Origin: CAVTWH01 sp963850915
GTDB lineage: Bacteria > Actinomycetota > Actinomycetes > Mycobacteriales > Micromonosporaceae
Reading direction: 5' to 3'
NCBI GenBank assembly: GCA_963850915.1
Contig: CAWKND010000004.1
Coordinates: forward strand, 992,001 to 1,056,000
DNA length: 64,000 nucleotides
Both the position numbers and the translations under genes were made by a program. Positions 1 through 7,713 of the stretch are shown here, piece after piece (the stretch's first letter is position 1; the number at the start of each line of letters is the position of its first letter). The notes beneath the pieces were generated by a model that did not search any database, was not told where the DNA came from, and saw only the letters and a list, made by a program, of their open reading frames with translations.

Positions 1-200
1 ACGACGCCCCGGCTCGCCAGCTCACGCAGCCGGTCGGCGACCAGATTCGAGCTGGCGCCGGCGAGGGCGCACCGCAGGTCGGAGAAGCGCTGCGGGCCGA
101 GCAGCAGTTCGCGCACCACGAGCAGCGCCCAGCGTTCGCCGACCACGTCGAGCGCACGGGCAATCGGGCAGGCGTCCCCATAGGTACGGCTGGTTGGCAT
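1..200 (-). CDS. HxlR-family transcriptional regulator, 5' part only
   Basis: The first 66 codons of a gene that continues beyond the window edge, starting at the ATG whose complement is 198-200. The protein begins MPTSRTYGDACPIARALDVV, followed by GERWALLVVRELLLGPQRF and SDLR. This is the standard opening of HxlR winged-helix regulators: a conserved Cys near residue 11, then the recognition helix beginning ERWALLVVREL. It diverges from the VOC-family gene at 295 across a short AT-rich region. By analogy with other HxlR/VOC pairs it probably controls that gene and itself. The effector-sensing C-terminal half is not visible. Confidence 0.9.
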   Translation of the reverse strand, partial: MPTSRTYGDACPIARALDVVGERWALLVVRELLLGPQRFSDLRCALAGASSNLVADRLRELASRGV

Positions 201-294
201 GCCGATCCTCCGCTCGTCTTGGTACAAATTAAAGACTGATAAGTTGTTTTTTGCAACCGACCGCCTAGAGTGGTGGAAGGAGAGGGGAGCGACC
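201..294. promoter_or_regulatory. Divergent promoter region between HxlR and VOC genes
   Basis: Ninety-four bases, strikingly AT-rich for this genome around 220-256. They contain GTTG-TTTTTTG-CAAC, an inverted repeat of four-base arms at about 243-257, a plausible HxlR operator. A clear ribosome binding site (GGAAGGAG, about 276-283) serves the VOC gene. Promoter hexamers cannot be assigned with confidence. Confidence 0.5.
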
Positions 295-678
295 ATGGCA
301 CAGCCAGTCGTGCATTTCGAGATCATCGGAGCCGATCCGGAGGCGCTGCGCGGTTACTACGGCGAGCTGTTCGGATGGGAGTTCGAGGTCGGCGGCCCGG
401 TGGCGGTACCCGTCTCGCAGCCTGGCAACTACGGCTTCGCAGCGCCCGGCGTGGCCGCCGGTGCCGGAATCCCGGGCGGTGTCGGCGGTGGCCCGGGCTA
501 CCCGCCGCACACCGTCTTCTACGTGGGAGTACCCGACGTGGAAGCCGCCCTGCGCAAGGCGGAGAGCCTCGGCGGTACCCGCCGGATGGGTCCCGATCGG
601 GCGCCCGACCGCGACCTGGTGGTCGCCCACTTCACCGACCCGGAAGGCAACCTCATCGGGCTTGCCGGCCCGGCTTAG
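295..678 (+). CDS. VOC-family (glyoxalase-like) protein
   Basis: A 127-residue single-domain protein of the vicinal-oxygen-chelate fold. It opens MAQPVVHFEIIGADPEALRG, with the metal-ligand-type His in VHFEI, then a second half-motif TVFYVGVPDVEAALRKAE and closing FTDPEGNLIGLAG. The start at ATG 295 is chosen because a GGAAGGAG ribosome binding site lies just upstream; an in-frame ATG at 199 would overlap the divergent regulator's start. The sequence supports the fold and a probable metal-dependent role on a small molecule, but not a substrate. It is probably regulated by the adjacent HxlR protein. Confidence 0.85.
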   Translation: MAQPVVHFEIIGADPEALRGYYGELFGWEFEVGGPVAVPVSQPGNYGFAAPGVAAGAGIPGGVGGGPGYPPHTVFYVGVPDVEAALRKAESLGGTRRMGPDRAPDRDLVVAHFTDPEGNLIGLAGPA

Positions 679-745
679 CACGCGCCTGCCGCGCAAAAGG
701 GCCGCGGGCGTTGGCGCCGCGGCGATTGCCGGGCATGCTGGAACG

Positions 746-1141
746 GTGCTCCCCGTCGAACTCGGTCGCCAGCTCCGCGAGGCAGGCCTGCGCTGGAAAC
801 CCGTGCGTGGTGACCGTTTCGTGGTCCCGGACCGGGAGATGGACGACGAGATCTTCGTCCTCAGCGACATGACCATCGAGGTGCACGCGCTGCCGGAGGG
901 TACGGTCATCGGCTTCAACGGCACCGTCGAGTGGGCACTGGACGATGTCGATATCACCGAGGCCGTCTGGCTGCCGCGCGAGGATCAGTTGCGGTCGCTG
1001 CTCGGTGCGGGCTTCGAGCGGCTCGAGGCCGTCAACGGGGGGTACCGGGTGGTGTGCCGTCGTGGCTCCTTCGAGGCGCCGCTCGTCGAGGAGGCCTACG
1101 CGCTCGCGCTGCTGGACCTGGTACGCGCCGCCAACTCCTGA
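746..1141 (+). CDS. Conserved actinobacterial protein of unknown function
   Basis: Read from GTG 746 this gives about 131 residues: LPVELGRQLREAGLRWKPV, then GDRFVVPDREMDDEIFVLSD, and a C-terminal half containing WLPREDQLRSLLG and ALALLDLVRA. Small actinobacterial proteins of this pattern are common, and some databases carry an unsupported pilus-assembly (CpaE) label for them. I see no P-loop or transmembrane segment that would justify that name. Composition and GTAC density match neighbouring core genes. The start is uncertain because no strong ribosome binding site is visible. Confidence 0.7.
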   Translation: MLPVELGRQLREAGLRWKPVRGDRFVVPDREMDDEIFVLSDMTIEVHALPEGTVIGFNGTVEWALDDVDITEAVWLPREDQLRSLLGAGFERLEAVNGGYRVVCRRGSFEAPLVEEAYALALLDLVRAANS

Positions 1142-1209
1142 CCCGTCAACTCCTGACCGGGGCACATATTCGCGGGCGGGCAACCCTTGTGCCGCCTACG
1201 ATCGCGGCC

Positions 1210-1590
1210 ATGGGTACCGACACGCTCGTCCACCTGCACGGCCAGCCGGTCTGGCTGTGCGCTGCCGAAGGCCTGCCACTCGCCGACGAGCAGGCTGCGC
1301 TGGACGTGATCGGTGCGGCGCTGGGTACCGATGCCAGTTGGGTCGCCGTCCCCGTGACCCGGCTGACCCCGGACTTCTTCGTGCTGCGTACCCGGCTGGC
1401 CGGCGAGATCGTGCAGAAGTTCGCCAACTACCGGCTCAACCTCGCCGTCCTCGGCGACCTCAGCGCTGCCCTCGAGGCGAGTACCGCCCTGCGCGACTTC
1501 GTCCGGGAAGCCAACCGTGGCCGGCAACTCTGGCTCCTGCCGTCCCTGGATGACTTCGCGGCTCGCCTGAACCCGATGAATCCAGCGTAG
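1210..1590 (+). CDS. DUF4180-family protein
   Basis: 126 residues from ATG 1210. The family signature is clear: TPDFFVLRTRLAGEIVQKF, then ANYRLNLAVLGDLSAAL and LRDFVREANRGRQLWLLP. DUF4180 proteins are small soluble proteins often carried next to regulators or stress genes; no biochemical function is established. It lies 68 bases after the preceding unknown gene on the same strand. No separate promoter can be assigned. Confidence 0.85.
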   Translation: MGTDTLVHLHGQPVWLCAAEGLPLADEQAALDVIGAALGTDASWVAVPVTRLTPDFFVLRTRLAGEIVQKFANYRLNLAVLGDLSAALEASTALRDFVREANRGRQLWLLPSLDDFAARLNPMNPA

Positions 1591-1683
1591 CCACGCTGTC
1601 AGCAGAGCATCCGCGGCCTGAACCCGCGCCAGGTTCGATACCATCACTGTTGTGTTTTTGGCGTTTGTGAGGCACTGGGTGCC

Positions 1684-1791
1684 ATGGCGGACGACAGGGT
1701 GGAGTCAGTCAGCGGCCTGCTGACTACAGGTCAGGCGGCGCGCCTGCTCGGCGTCTCCCGTCAGCACGTCGTCGACCTGTGTAAGGGATGA
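1684..1791 (+). pseudogene. Truncated excisionase-type helix-turn-helix fragment
   Basis: A 35-codon frame from ATG 1684 ending at TGA 1789-1791. It encodes GLLTTGQAARLLGVSRQHVV followed by DLCKG. This matches the first helix-turn-helix of MerR/excisionase-like DNA-binding proteins, which normally continue with a wing (a Gly-turn then an HRR motif). Downstream bases in other frames still contain Arg-rich stretches, but no intact continuation exists. I read it as the stump of an antitoxin or excisionase gene cut off by mutation or by the rearrangement that placed the opposite-strand gene ending at 1878. A functional micro-protein is possible but less likely. Confidence 0.5.
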
Positions 1792-1877
1792 GGTTCGCAC
1801 CGAGGAAGACTCTCCGGTGCGCGGCCCGGAAGCAGGACATGGTCCGCATCGGTGTCGTCTCATCATGTCCATCGCGG

Positions 1878-2756
1878 CTAGGGACCGGCCAGGGCGCGAA
1901 CCTGCTGCTGGAGAAGGGTGATTTCGGCAGTCCGGTCGAGGTTGCCGGGAGTGAACACGAGAATGACGACGGCGATCGGCCCGTCCTGGGCGAACAGGAG
2001 TGCCCGCCGGAGCCCCGCCGAGTCGGGTGCCGACTTCTCGAAGCCGGATCCGTAGCTGGCGCCGGAGATCTCGTACTTTGCCGTCACCTCCGGGTCCAGG
2101 GTGAACGCGCCCACCTGGCCGAGCACGTACCCCTGCGCGCCCGCGTCGATCCCGAACTGGATCAGCTGGATGTTCACCTCGGAGTCGTCGGGGTTGCGCC
2201 AATCGCGCTCGGCCGCCACCTGGAACCGGCGCTGCACAAGCAATCCGCCCTCCTGTGGACTGCCGGAGAACAACTCCTTCAGAAACTCATCGAGGTTCAT
2301 TACCTTGTCGCCACTGCTGCCGGTGGGTTCGGGGAGCCCGTCCGCGGGTACCGGAAGCATCTTTGCCAGCAACGCCTGGCCGTCGCCGGACGCGATCGGC
2401 GCCGGGGTGGCCGGCACGGACATGCTCGGCCCGACCATCGCGGCGGGCCGGGTTGACTTGTCCATCAGTGCCCGCAGAATCACGGCGCCGCCGCAGGAGA
2501 GCAGGGCCACCACCACGACGCCCACGATCACCGCGCTGAGCCGGGAGCGCCCGTTCTTCGGCTGTGGTGGCGGCGCGACCGGCGGCAGGACCAACCGCGG
2601 CGGCGACGGTGGATAGCCGGCCGGCGGCCAGGCGGGTGGCGGAGGAGCCTGTGGGGGTACCGGGCCAGGAGCACCGTTCCATCCGGCGAGGTCGGGTGAC
2701 AGCTGCGCAGCCGACAACGGCTCAACCGTGGGCTGTTGGTCGGTACCGTCGGGCAT
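1878..2756 (-). CDS. Proline-rich, membrane-anchored protein of unknown function
   Basis: 292 residues from the ATG complementary to 2754-2756, preceded by AAGGAG at good spacing. Residues 1-75 are Pro-rich and presumably cytoplasmic (PPQAPPPPAWPPAGYPP). One strong transmembrane segment follows (AVIVGVVVVALLSCGGAVIL), then an extracytoplasmic domain of about 190 residues without a recognised motif (ends FTPGNLDRTAEITLLQQQVR). The architecture, disordered Pro-rich N-terminus, one helix and an outside domain, is common in actinobacterial envelope proteins. It is not obviously in an operon. Confidence 0.75.
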   Translation of the reverse strand: MPDGTDQQPTVEPLSAAQLSPDLAGWNGAPGPVPPQAPPPPAWPPAGYPPSPPRLVLPPVAPPPQPKNGRSRLSAVIVGVVVVALLSCGGAVILRALMDKSTRPAAMVGPSMSVPATPAPIASGDGQALLAKMLPVPADGLPEPTGSSGDKVMNLDEFLKELFSGSPQEGGLLVQRRFQVAAERDWRNPDDSEVNIQLIQFGIDAGAQGYVLGQVGAFTLDPEVTAKYEISGASYGSGFEKSAPDSAGLRRALLFAQDGPIAVVILVFTPGNLDRTAEITLLQQQVRALAGP

Positions 2757-3089
2757 GTCGTGCTCCTTGCTCACCTGTGCAGTGAGCAGGCACGCTAGCT
2801 GATCATCGAACGGGCCGCCGCCCCGTGTCCAGATCGGTGTCCGCTCCGCAGTTCGGTGAACGCGTCGAAGAGACGCCGCGCCCACGTCGTCGTCGGCCCT
2901 TGACGTGGTACCCCGAAGCCCGCGTAGCAGGCTCTCCAGTTCGAACGCGGGGGAGAGGGCGAACCGGCTCACCGACAGCGCGGTGGCGGGCGTTGCGGCG
3001 TGCATTATCGGCGATTCGGGTTGAGCTTGGGGTTCGCACCGCTCGGGATGTCGCTGGCCGCGCGCTGCCCCCGCGCCGTCCGCAGGCGC
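2757..3089. other. Intergenic stretch, possible remnant of a regulator
   Basis: No convincing gene. On the minus strand a frame runs upstream of the membrane-protein gene and reads ALSVSRFALSPAFELESLLR, faintly like the first helix of DUF5937/ArsR-type winged-helix regulators. It then continues as low-complexity Arg-rich sequence in frame with the downstream gene. At most this is a decayed fragment; I do not call a gene. Confidence 0.3.
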
Positions 3090-3120
3090 GCTGCCCCTGC
3101 GCCGGTCGCGCAGGGGCAGC
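3090..3120 (-). terminator. Hairpin terminator after the reductase gene
   Basis: GCTGCCCCTGCG (3090-3101) and CGCAGGGGCAGC (3109-3120) form a perfect 12-bp stem with a 7-base loop. It sits 10 bases beyond the stop codon of the minus-strand gene ending at 3130. No U-tract follows, as is usual in high-GC actinobacteria. Confidence 0.75.
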
Positions 3121-3129
3121 GGTCTCGGG

Positions 3130-3729
3130 TCAGTTCTTCTCGAATCCGTAGGTGCAGAACACCAGGCCGCCACCGATTTTTCGGGTGTTGACCAGGCGCA
3201 GCGGCTTCTTGTCGCTGGTCTCGTCGAAGATACGCAGGCCGGTTCCCAGCACGACCGGGAAAACCACCAGCCGCACTTCATCGACCAGGTTCTGTTCCAT
3301 CAGCGTGCGCACGAGCTGGTAGCTGCCGTAGACCAGGATTTCCCCGTCGATGTTCCGCTTCAGCTCGGAAATCTCTTTTGTCACATCGCCGTTGAGGACT
3401 GTGGCGTTGCGCCACGGCGGATCCTCGAGAGTCGATGACACGACGTACTTGGGCATGCTTTTCACCCTGTCCGCCCACTCGGGGCTGACCCGGACATCCG
3501 CGCCGTCGCGCGCCAACATCCGGGACGCGAACCACTCACTGGTCCGCCCACCCAGCAGTAGCGCGTCGGCGTCCAGCGCTTCCGCCGTCTCGCGGGCCAC
3601 CCAGTCTTCGAGGTCCTTGCCCCCTACGAACTGGTGGAACCAGCCGCCCCGCTCGAAGCCCTCCTCGCCGTCCGGGTCCTGGACCACTCCATCGAGTGTG
3701 GTGTTTGAGCTGATGACGATCTTTCCCAT
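3130..3729 (-). CDS. Dihydrofolate reductase/RibD C-terminal-domain family protein
   Basis: 199 residues, opening MGKIVISSNTTLDGVVQDPD and continuing with ETAEALDADALLLGGRTSEW, the typical start and second strand-helix of the small bacterial RibD-C/DHFR-like family. The later segment EILVYGSYQLVRTLMEQNLV and the end LVNTRKIGGGLVFCTYGFE fit the same fold. Members bind NAD(P)H but most have no assigned substrate. It is probably co-transcribed with the upstream YCII gene (75-bp gap, same strand) and followed by the hairpin at 3090-3120. Confidence 0.85.
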   Translation of the reverse strand: MGKIVISSNTTLDGVVQDPDGEEGFERGGWFHQFVGGKDLEDWVARETAEALDADALLLGGRTSEWFASRMLARDGADVRVSPEWADRVKSMPKYVVSSTLEDPPWRNATVLNGDVTKEISELKRNIDGEILVYGSYQLVRTLMEQNLVDEVRLVVFPVVLGTGLRIFDETSDKKPLRLVNTRKIGGGLVFCTYGFEKN

Positions 3730-3804
3730 TTCCGTGCTCCTTTGACAATGTTGTCGGTCATCGCTGGTCTCGACCGCGCGTCCTCGACGCGGTCACGGCA
3801 TCGG

Positions 3805-4104
3805 TCACGACCGGGCGGTCTCCATCACGGGGCCGACCTCGACCCCGCCGCCAACCCGCAGCACCGGGCACTCCTTGGCCAGCGCCAGCGCGGAATCCAT
3901 GTCCTCGGCCGACACCACCGAGTACGCGACCATCCGAGAACCGCCGCCGCCGACCTCGCCGAGCGAGGCGTATCCGGTCACCGCGTGGCCAACGTCCACC
4001 AGGGCCGAGCCCAGCCCGCCGAACCAGGCCTGCCACTCGGCCGGCGTCCCGGTATCGGGCCGGTAGTCAGCGGGTACACGGAAGGAGAAGACGTACTTGC
4101 CCAT
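3805..4104 (-). CDS. YCII-related (DGPF-type) protein
   Basis: 99 residues from the ATG complementary to 4102-4104 (MGKYVFSFRVPADYRPDTG). It continues with WFGGLGSALVDVGHAVTGY and ends near CPVLRVGGGVEVGPVMET. The alternation of strands with a central WxxW-like segment and the C-terminal hydrophobic GGxVEVxPV strand fits the small ferredoxin-like YCII family. Such genes frequently sit beside ECF sigma factors. Here it diverges from one at 4288, which suggests it is a target or partner. Longer upstream in-frame extensions look like non-coding sequence. Confidence 0.75.
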   Translation of the reverse strand: MGKYVFSFRVPADYRPDTGTPAEWQAWFGGLGSALVDVGHAVTGYASLGEVGGGGSRMVAYSVVSAEDMDSALALAKECPVLRVGGGVEVGPVMETARS

Positions 4105-4287
4105 GATCGAGGGTCCTGTTCCGTATCCGGGGCGTCCCGGAGTGGGACCGCCTCCAACCGGGTAGACGCCCGCACAGCCATGAAATTGGGCGCGCGGGCA
4201 CCGCCCAATTCGCGGGCCTTTCGGCGTCGGTACCAGTAGGCAAGTCGAACGTGGCCGTGCAAAGAAGAAGTGCGAGGATGCGTGCCG

Positions 4288-5325
4288 ATGGAAACGGATA
4301 CGACGGCCCTGATCGCTCGGGCTCGGGCCGGCGACCACGACGCGTTCCGCGACCTGGTCCAGGGCCACTCCCACGAGTTGCAGGTGCACTGCTACCGCAT
4401 CCTCGGGTCACTGCAGGACGCCGAGGACGCACTCCAGGAGACCCTCATGTCCGCCTGGCGTAACCTCGGCCAGTTCGGCCAACGGTCCTCGCTGCGGACC
4501 TGGCTCTACAAGATCGCGACCAATCGGTGCCTGGACATCCTGCGCAGCGGCAGCCGACGCCCGCGCATCGCTCCGCCGCTGCCCGAGGTCACCCTGCCCG
4601 AACCCACCGGCGGTAGCGACCCGCCCTGGTTGGAGCCCTACCCCGACGTCCTGCTCGACCACCTCGTCGACCAGCGCCCCGGACCAGAGGCCCGCTACGA
4701 GACCACCGAGGCCATCTCACTCGCCTTCATCACCGCTCTGCAACTACTGCCCCCACGCCAACGCGCCGCGCTTGTCCTGCGCGACGTCCTGGGCTACCAC
4801 GCCGCCGAAGTCGCCCAGATGCTCGATACCACCCTGGAATCGGTGCAGAGCGCCCTCAGGCGTGCCCGGGCCACCGTTGACAGTCACCCAGCCGATTCCA
4901 ACAACACCGGCAGCCGCGGCAGGTCTGCACGCCAACCCGACACCGCCGCCGCACACCGCCTCGTCGCTCGGTTCACCGACGCCTGGGAACGCGCCGACCT
5001 GGACGCCCTGATCGAACTGCTCGTCACCGACGTGAGACTCTCCATGCCCCCGGTCATGCTGGAATACCGGGGAGCCGACGTGGCACGTCGCGTCTTCGCC
5101 GCCGTCAACTTCCGCCCCGGCCTCACCTACCGTGTGGTACCCATCAGCGCCAACGGCCAGCCCGCCTTCGGCATGTACCTGGCAGACCCCCACGCCGGTG
5201 TCTACCGCGCCTACTCTCTCGTGGTCATCGCCGCCGCCGACGACCACATCACCGCCATCACCTGCTTCAACACCAACGTCATGACGCGCTTCGGGCTACC
5301 CCGAACCCTCCCCGAAACAGACTGA
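4288..5325 (+). CDS. ECF RNA polymerase sigma factor with SnoaL-like C-terminal domain
   Basis: 345 residues from ATG 4288 (GAGGA ribosome binding site 4274-4278; GTG 4270 is possible). Region 2 is seen in YRILGSLQDAEDALQETLM and LRTWLYKIATNRCLDILRSG, region 4 in LPPRQRAALVLRDVLGYHAA followed by EVAQMLDTTLESVQSALRRA. After residue about 230 a NTF2/SnoaL-like domain follows (VARFTDAWERADLDALIELL and TCFNTN near the end). The arrangement matches the TIGR02960/SigJ-like class, in which the tail modulates activity instead of a separate anti-sigma factor. GTAC, abundant in surrounding genes, occurs only about twice in 1,038 bp, which suggests acquisition from another source. It diverges from the YCII gene. 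Confidence 0.9.
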   Translation: METDTTALIARARAGDHDAFRDLVQGHSHELQVHCYRILGSLQDAEDALQETLMSAWRNLGQFGQRSSLRTWLYKIATNRCLDILRSGSRRPRIAPPLPEVTLPEPTGGSDPPWLEPYPDVLLDHLVDQRPGPEARYETTEAISLAFITALQLLPPRQRAALVLRDVLGYHAAEVAQMLDTTLESVQSALRRARATVDSHPADSNNTGSRGRSARQPDTAAAHRLVARFTDAWERADLDALIELLVTDVRLSMPPVMLEYRGADVARRVFAAVNFRPGLTYRVVPISANGQPAFGMYLADPHAGVYRAYSLVVIAAADDHITAITCFNTNVMTRFGLPRTLPETD

Positions 5326-5584
5326 AAGACGTGTAGGCGCCGCCCCTGTTTGTCCCGCGCACAAAGGCACCGCCTCAACCACCGTCGAGCCTTACCGGCA
5401 ACTCGGCCTGTTCCGCGTAGCTCGGGCGCGTCGAGGGATGACAACGACGCCAGAACACCACCCGTCAGACGAGCGAGACGATCTACGTGCGCTCTGGTAG
5501 CTGCCGGGCTGGATCGCTGATCGCCGACCGACCGTCGGGATTTGCGAAGATGCGTAGATCACGTGGCTGCAGAGGGTGCTCGGA

Positions 5585-6262
5585 TCAGCCGGGGGATTGG
5601 TTGAACAGTCGCCAGTTTCCCTCGGAGATAACAGCAACGTCGGCGCCATCGCCGGTCACCCTGATCGCGCTCTGGTCGTCGAGGGCGTACGCCGGACCCG
5701 CGATGTCGGCGGCCCACCGCTCCGCCACGGCCATGGTGTTCCCCGACCAGCCCGGGTAGTCGAGGTGCGGGAAGATCGAGAAGTCGACGATCCCGAGGGT
5801 GCTGTCGTCCCCGGTGGGCGCTGTCCACTCGACGAAGTGGTCACCGATCCGGGGAGTCATCACCATGCTTCCGGCGCTCACGCCCACCCAGACCGTGTCG
5901 GGCAGCGACGGCAGGAGGTCCGTCAGTCCGGACTTCCGCATCCAGTGACACAGGTACGTCGCCTCACCGCCGTCGACCAACAGGACGTCAGCCTCCCGTA
6001 CCCACGGGACCCACCGCTCCTTGTCGATGTCGGGAAGTGCGGTGAGTTCGAGGACGCCCACCGACTTCCAGCCCAACTGCACCATCGAGTCCTCGCCGGC
6101 GATGAATTGCCACGCCGTGGTAGGCGCACACAGGGGATGGCCGTGCTGTGCGGTCGGAATGCACAGCGCGTTGGCCTCGGCGATCGGCTTGCCCAGCAGG
6201 TCGACCAGCGCGGCACGGATGCTCGGGTTCGTGACGCCACCGGAGGTGAGCAGAAGCTTCAT
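5585..6262 (-). CDS. Peptidase E-like protein (S51 family, class I glutamine-amidotransferase fold)
   Basis: 225 residues starting MKLLLTSGGVTNPSIRAALV. The nucleophile elbow GVSAGSMVMTPRIGDHFVEW carries the catalytic Ser of the Ser-His-Glu triad in S51 dipeptidases. VLLVDGGEATYLCHWMRKSG is the preceding oxyanion-side strand. Family members cleave Asp-X dipeptides or act as cyanophycinase-like enzymes. No signal peptide, so cytoplasmic. It starts 12 bases after the stop of the flavin-binding protein gene on the same strand, so the two are probably one transcript. Confidence 0.85.
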   Translation of the reverse strand: MKLLLTSGGVTNPSIRAALVDLLGKPIAEANALCIPTAQHGHPLCAPTTAWQFIAGEDSMVQLGWKSVGVLELTALPDIDKERWVPWVREADVLLVDGGEATYLCHWMRKSGLTDLLPSLPDTVWVGVSAGSMVMTPRIGDHFVEWTAPTGDDSTLGIVDFSIFPHLDYPGWSGNTMAVAERWAADIAGPAYALDDQSAIRVTGDGADVAVISEGNWRLFNQSPG

Positions 6263-6274
6263 GGTGTCCTTCCC

Positions 6275-6787
6275 TCAGAAGCGGTAGGTGGTCTGGCCGA
6301 ACGGGTCGCCCTTGGCGTGACCGCGCGCCGTCTGTGGTGTCACCTCGAAGACCACGAGGTGGACGCCGGGGTTCGTGGAGGTCACGGCGCCGTCCTGGAC
6401 GTCGAGGTGCCAGCGACCGTCCCAGCGGTGGCCGTAGAGCTCGGCCAGTTGTCGCAGTACACCGCCGTCGGTCACCGGCGCGGCAATCCCCTCCACGGCC
6501 ACGTCGAGGCCGTGGTCCCAGCCGGTGTCGCCGACCAGCACGAGTACGTGCGGATTGGCCAGGAGGTTGGCGTACTTCACCTCGTTGTTGCCGGTGTGGA
6601 AGTAGACCTTCCCGTCGTGCACCACCGGGACCATCGGCGTCGCGTGGGGGCGGCCGTCGGCCCGGACGGTGACGATCCAGGCGACCTCCGCCGCGGCCAG
6701 CCTCGCCAGCGTGTCGGTCCACGCGACCGCCGCGGCCGTCTCGTCGCTGTACCGCCGGTCGATGCGCTCTGTCGTCGGCCTCATCAT
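6275..6787 (-). CDS. Pyridoxamine 5'-phosphate oxidase-fold protein (flavin/F420-type)
   Basis: 170 residues from the ATG complementary to 6785-6787 (MMRPTTERIDRRYSDETAAA). The split-barrel pattern is clear: VAWIVTVRADGRPHATPMVP, VHDGKVYFHTGNNEVKYANL and NPHVLVLVGDTGWDHGLDVA. Such proteins bind FMN or F420; F420-dependent reductases are frequent in actinobacteria, but the cofactor is not decided by sequence here. It lies first in a two-gene unit with peptidase E and diverges from an HxlR regulator 75 bases away, its likely controller. Confidence 0.85.
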   Translation of the reverse strand: MMRPTTERIDRRYSDETAAAVAWTDTLARLAAAEVAWIVTVRADGRPHATPMVPVVHDGKVYFHTGNNEVKYANLLANPHVLVLVGDTGWDHGLDVAVEGIAAPVTDGGVLRQLAELYGHRWDGRWHLDVQDGAVTSTNPGVHLVVFEVTPQTARGHAKGDPFGQTTYRF

Positions 6788-6862
6788 GCCCCCGAAAACT
6801 GATTGCAGAACGAAACTGGTCTGGACGCTAACACAACTGGTTGCGAAGTACCATTGGTCTCG
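6788..6862. promoter_or_regulatory. Divergent promoter region with AACTGGT direct repeats
   Basis: AACTGGT occurs twice, at 6814-6820 and 6835-6841, exactly 21 bases (two helical turns) apart between two divergent genes. Spacing and position make it a plausible HxlR operator. No confident -10/-35 pair was assigned. Confidence 0.45.
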
Positions 6863-7372
6863 ATGGCTGACGTGGAAGACCAGGAGCACCGGTCGGGCTG
6901 CCCGATCAATCTGGCGGTCGAGGTGCTGGGCGACCGGTGGTCGCTGGTCGTGCTGCGCGACATGATGTTCGGCAACCGGCACCACTTCCGTGAGCTGCTC
7001 GGCGAGTCGGTGGAGGGGATCGCCTCCAACATCCTCGCTGACCGGCTTCGGCGCCTGGTCGCCCACGGATTGCTGTGGCGCTCGGGCGACCCGACCCACC
7101 GGCAGAAGATCCGCTACAGCCTCACCGAGGCCGGCGTGCAGCTCGTACCGGTGATGGCCGCGCTCGGCTCGTGGGGGCGCCGGCACATGCCCGCCAGCCA
7201 CGAGCTCTCCGTCCGGGCCGAGCTGCTGGAGCGGGGCGGCCCCGAGCTGTGGGACCGGTTCATGGACGAGCTACGCGAGCAGCACCTCGGCATCCCACGC
7301 CCACCCGGTACCCCATCGGTCTTCGCCGAACTGCAGGCGGCCTACGAGGCCGCGGTCAACCAGGGCGGCTGA
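6863..7372 (+). CDS. HxlR-family transcriptional regulator
   Basis: 169 residues from ATG 6863. The HxlR core is plain: CPINLAVEVLGDRWSLVVLR, DMMFGNRHHFRELLGES, IASNILADRLRRLVAHGLL and the wing YSLTEAGVQLVPVMAALGSW. The Cys before PINLAVE is the conserved N-terminal Cys used as a redox switch in some members. An upstream in-frame start at 6803 would cover the probable operator, so the shorter form is preferred. It is divergent from the flavin-binding-protein operon it likely regulates. Confidence 0.9.
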   Translation: MADVEDQEHRSGCPINLAVEVLGDRWSLVVLRDMMFGNRHHFRELLGESVEGIASNILADRLRRLVAHGLLWRSGDPTHRQKIRYSLTEAGVQLVPVMAALGSWGRRHMPASHELSVRAELLERGGPELWDRFMDELREQHLGIPRPPGTPSVFAELQAAYEAAVNQGG

Positions 7373-7404
7373 CTAGGAATTGCGGCAAACCAGGCGCCAT
7401 ATTT

Positions 7405-7713
7405 CTGTACACGACGACGCTACCGCTTGCTGAGGTACGTGACCGACTCTCGCCGTTGGTGAGTTCGGTGGAGACGACGCATGAACGCGTGGTCATCACC
7501 AAGAACGGCCGGCCCGCGGCGGTGCTCATCTCCTACTCCGACCTGGAGTCGCTGGAAGAGACGCTGGACATCCTCGCGGATCCGGCAGCGCTGAGCGAGA
7601 TCCGGGAGTCATTGGCCGGAGCCGAGCGGTTCAGCCTGGAGGATTTGCGCCGGGATATGAACGAGCGACAGACCGACGCCGGGCAGGCCCAGCGCCATGA
7701 CCTATCGGATTGA
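7405..7713 (+). CDS. Phd/YefM-type antitoxin, start codon apparently lost
   Basis: The conserved family sequence begins TTTLPLAEVRDRLSPLVSSV and continues ERVVITKNGRPAAVLISYSD and LEETLDILADPAAL, a textbook Phd/YefM antitoxin. Where relatives have ATG in front of Thr-Thr-Leu-Pro-Leu-Ala, this sequence has ACG at 7411. No in-frame ATG, GTG or TTG exists upstream of the conserved domain; CTG 7405 is the only near-cognate start. The partner toxin overlaps the 3' end by 17 bases and is frameshifted, so the module looks like a decaying toxin-antitoxin pair. The start given here is provisional. Confidence 0.7.
   Translation: MYTTTLPLAEVRDRLSPLVSSVETTHERVVITKNGRPAAVLISYSDLESLEETLDILADPAALSEIRESLAGAERFSLEDLRRDMNERQTDAGQAQRHDLSD

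Noticed and set aside
461..745. N-terminal extension of the unknown gene ending at 1141
   Set aside because: It overlaps the VOC gene in another frame and is Arg/Ala-rich shadow sequence. Conserved sequence begins only near 746.
2757..3281. Upstream extension of the membrane-protein gene on the minus strand
   Set aside because: No ribosome binding site at the distant starts, overlap with the reductase gene, and a good AAGGAG in front of the ATG at 2756.
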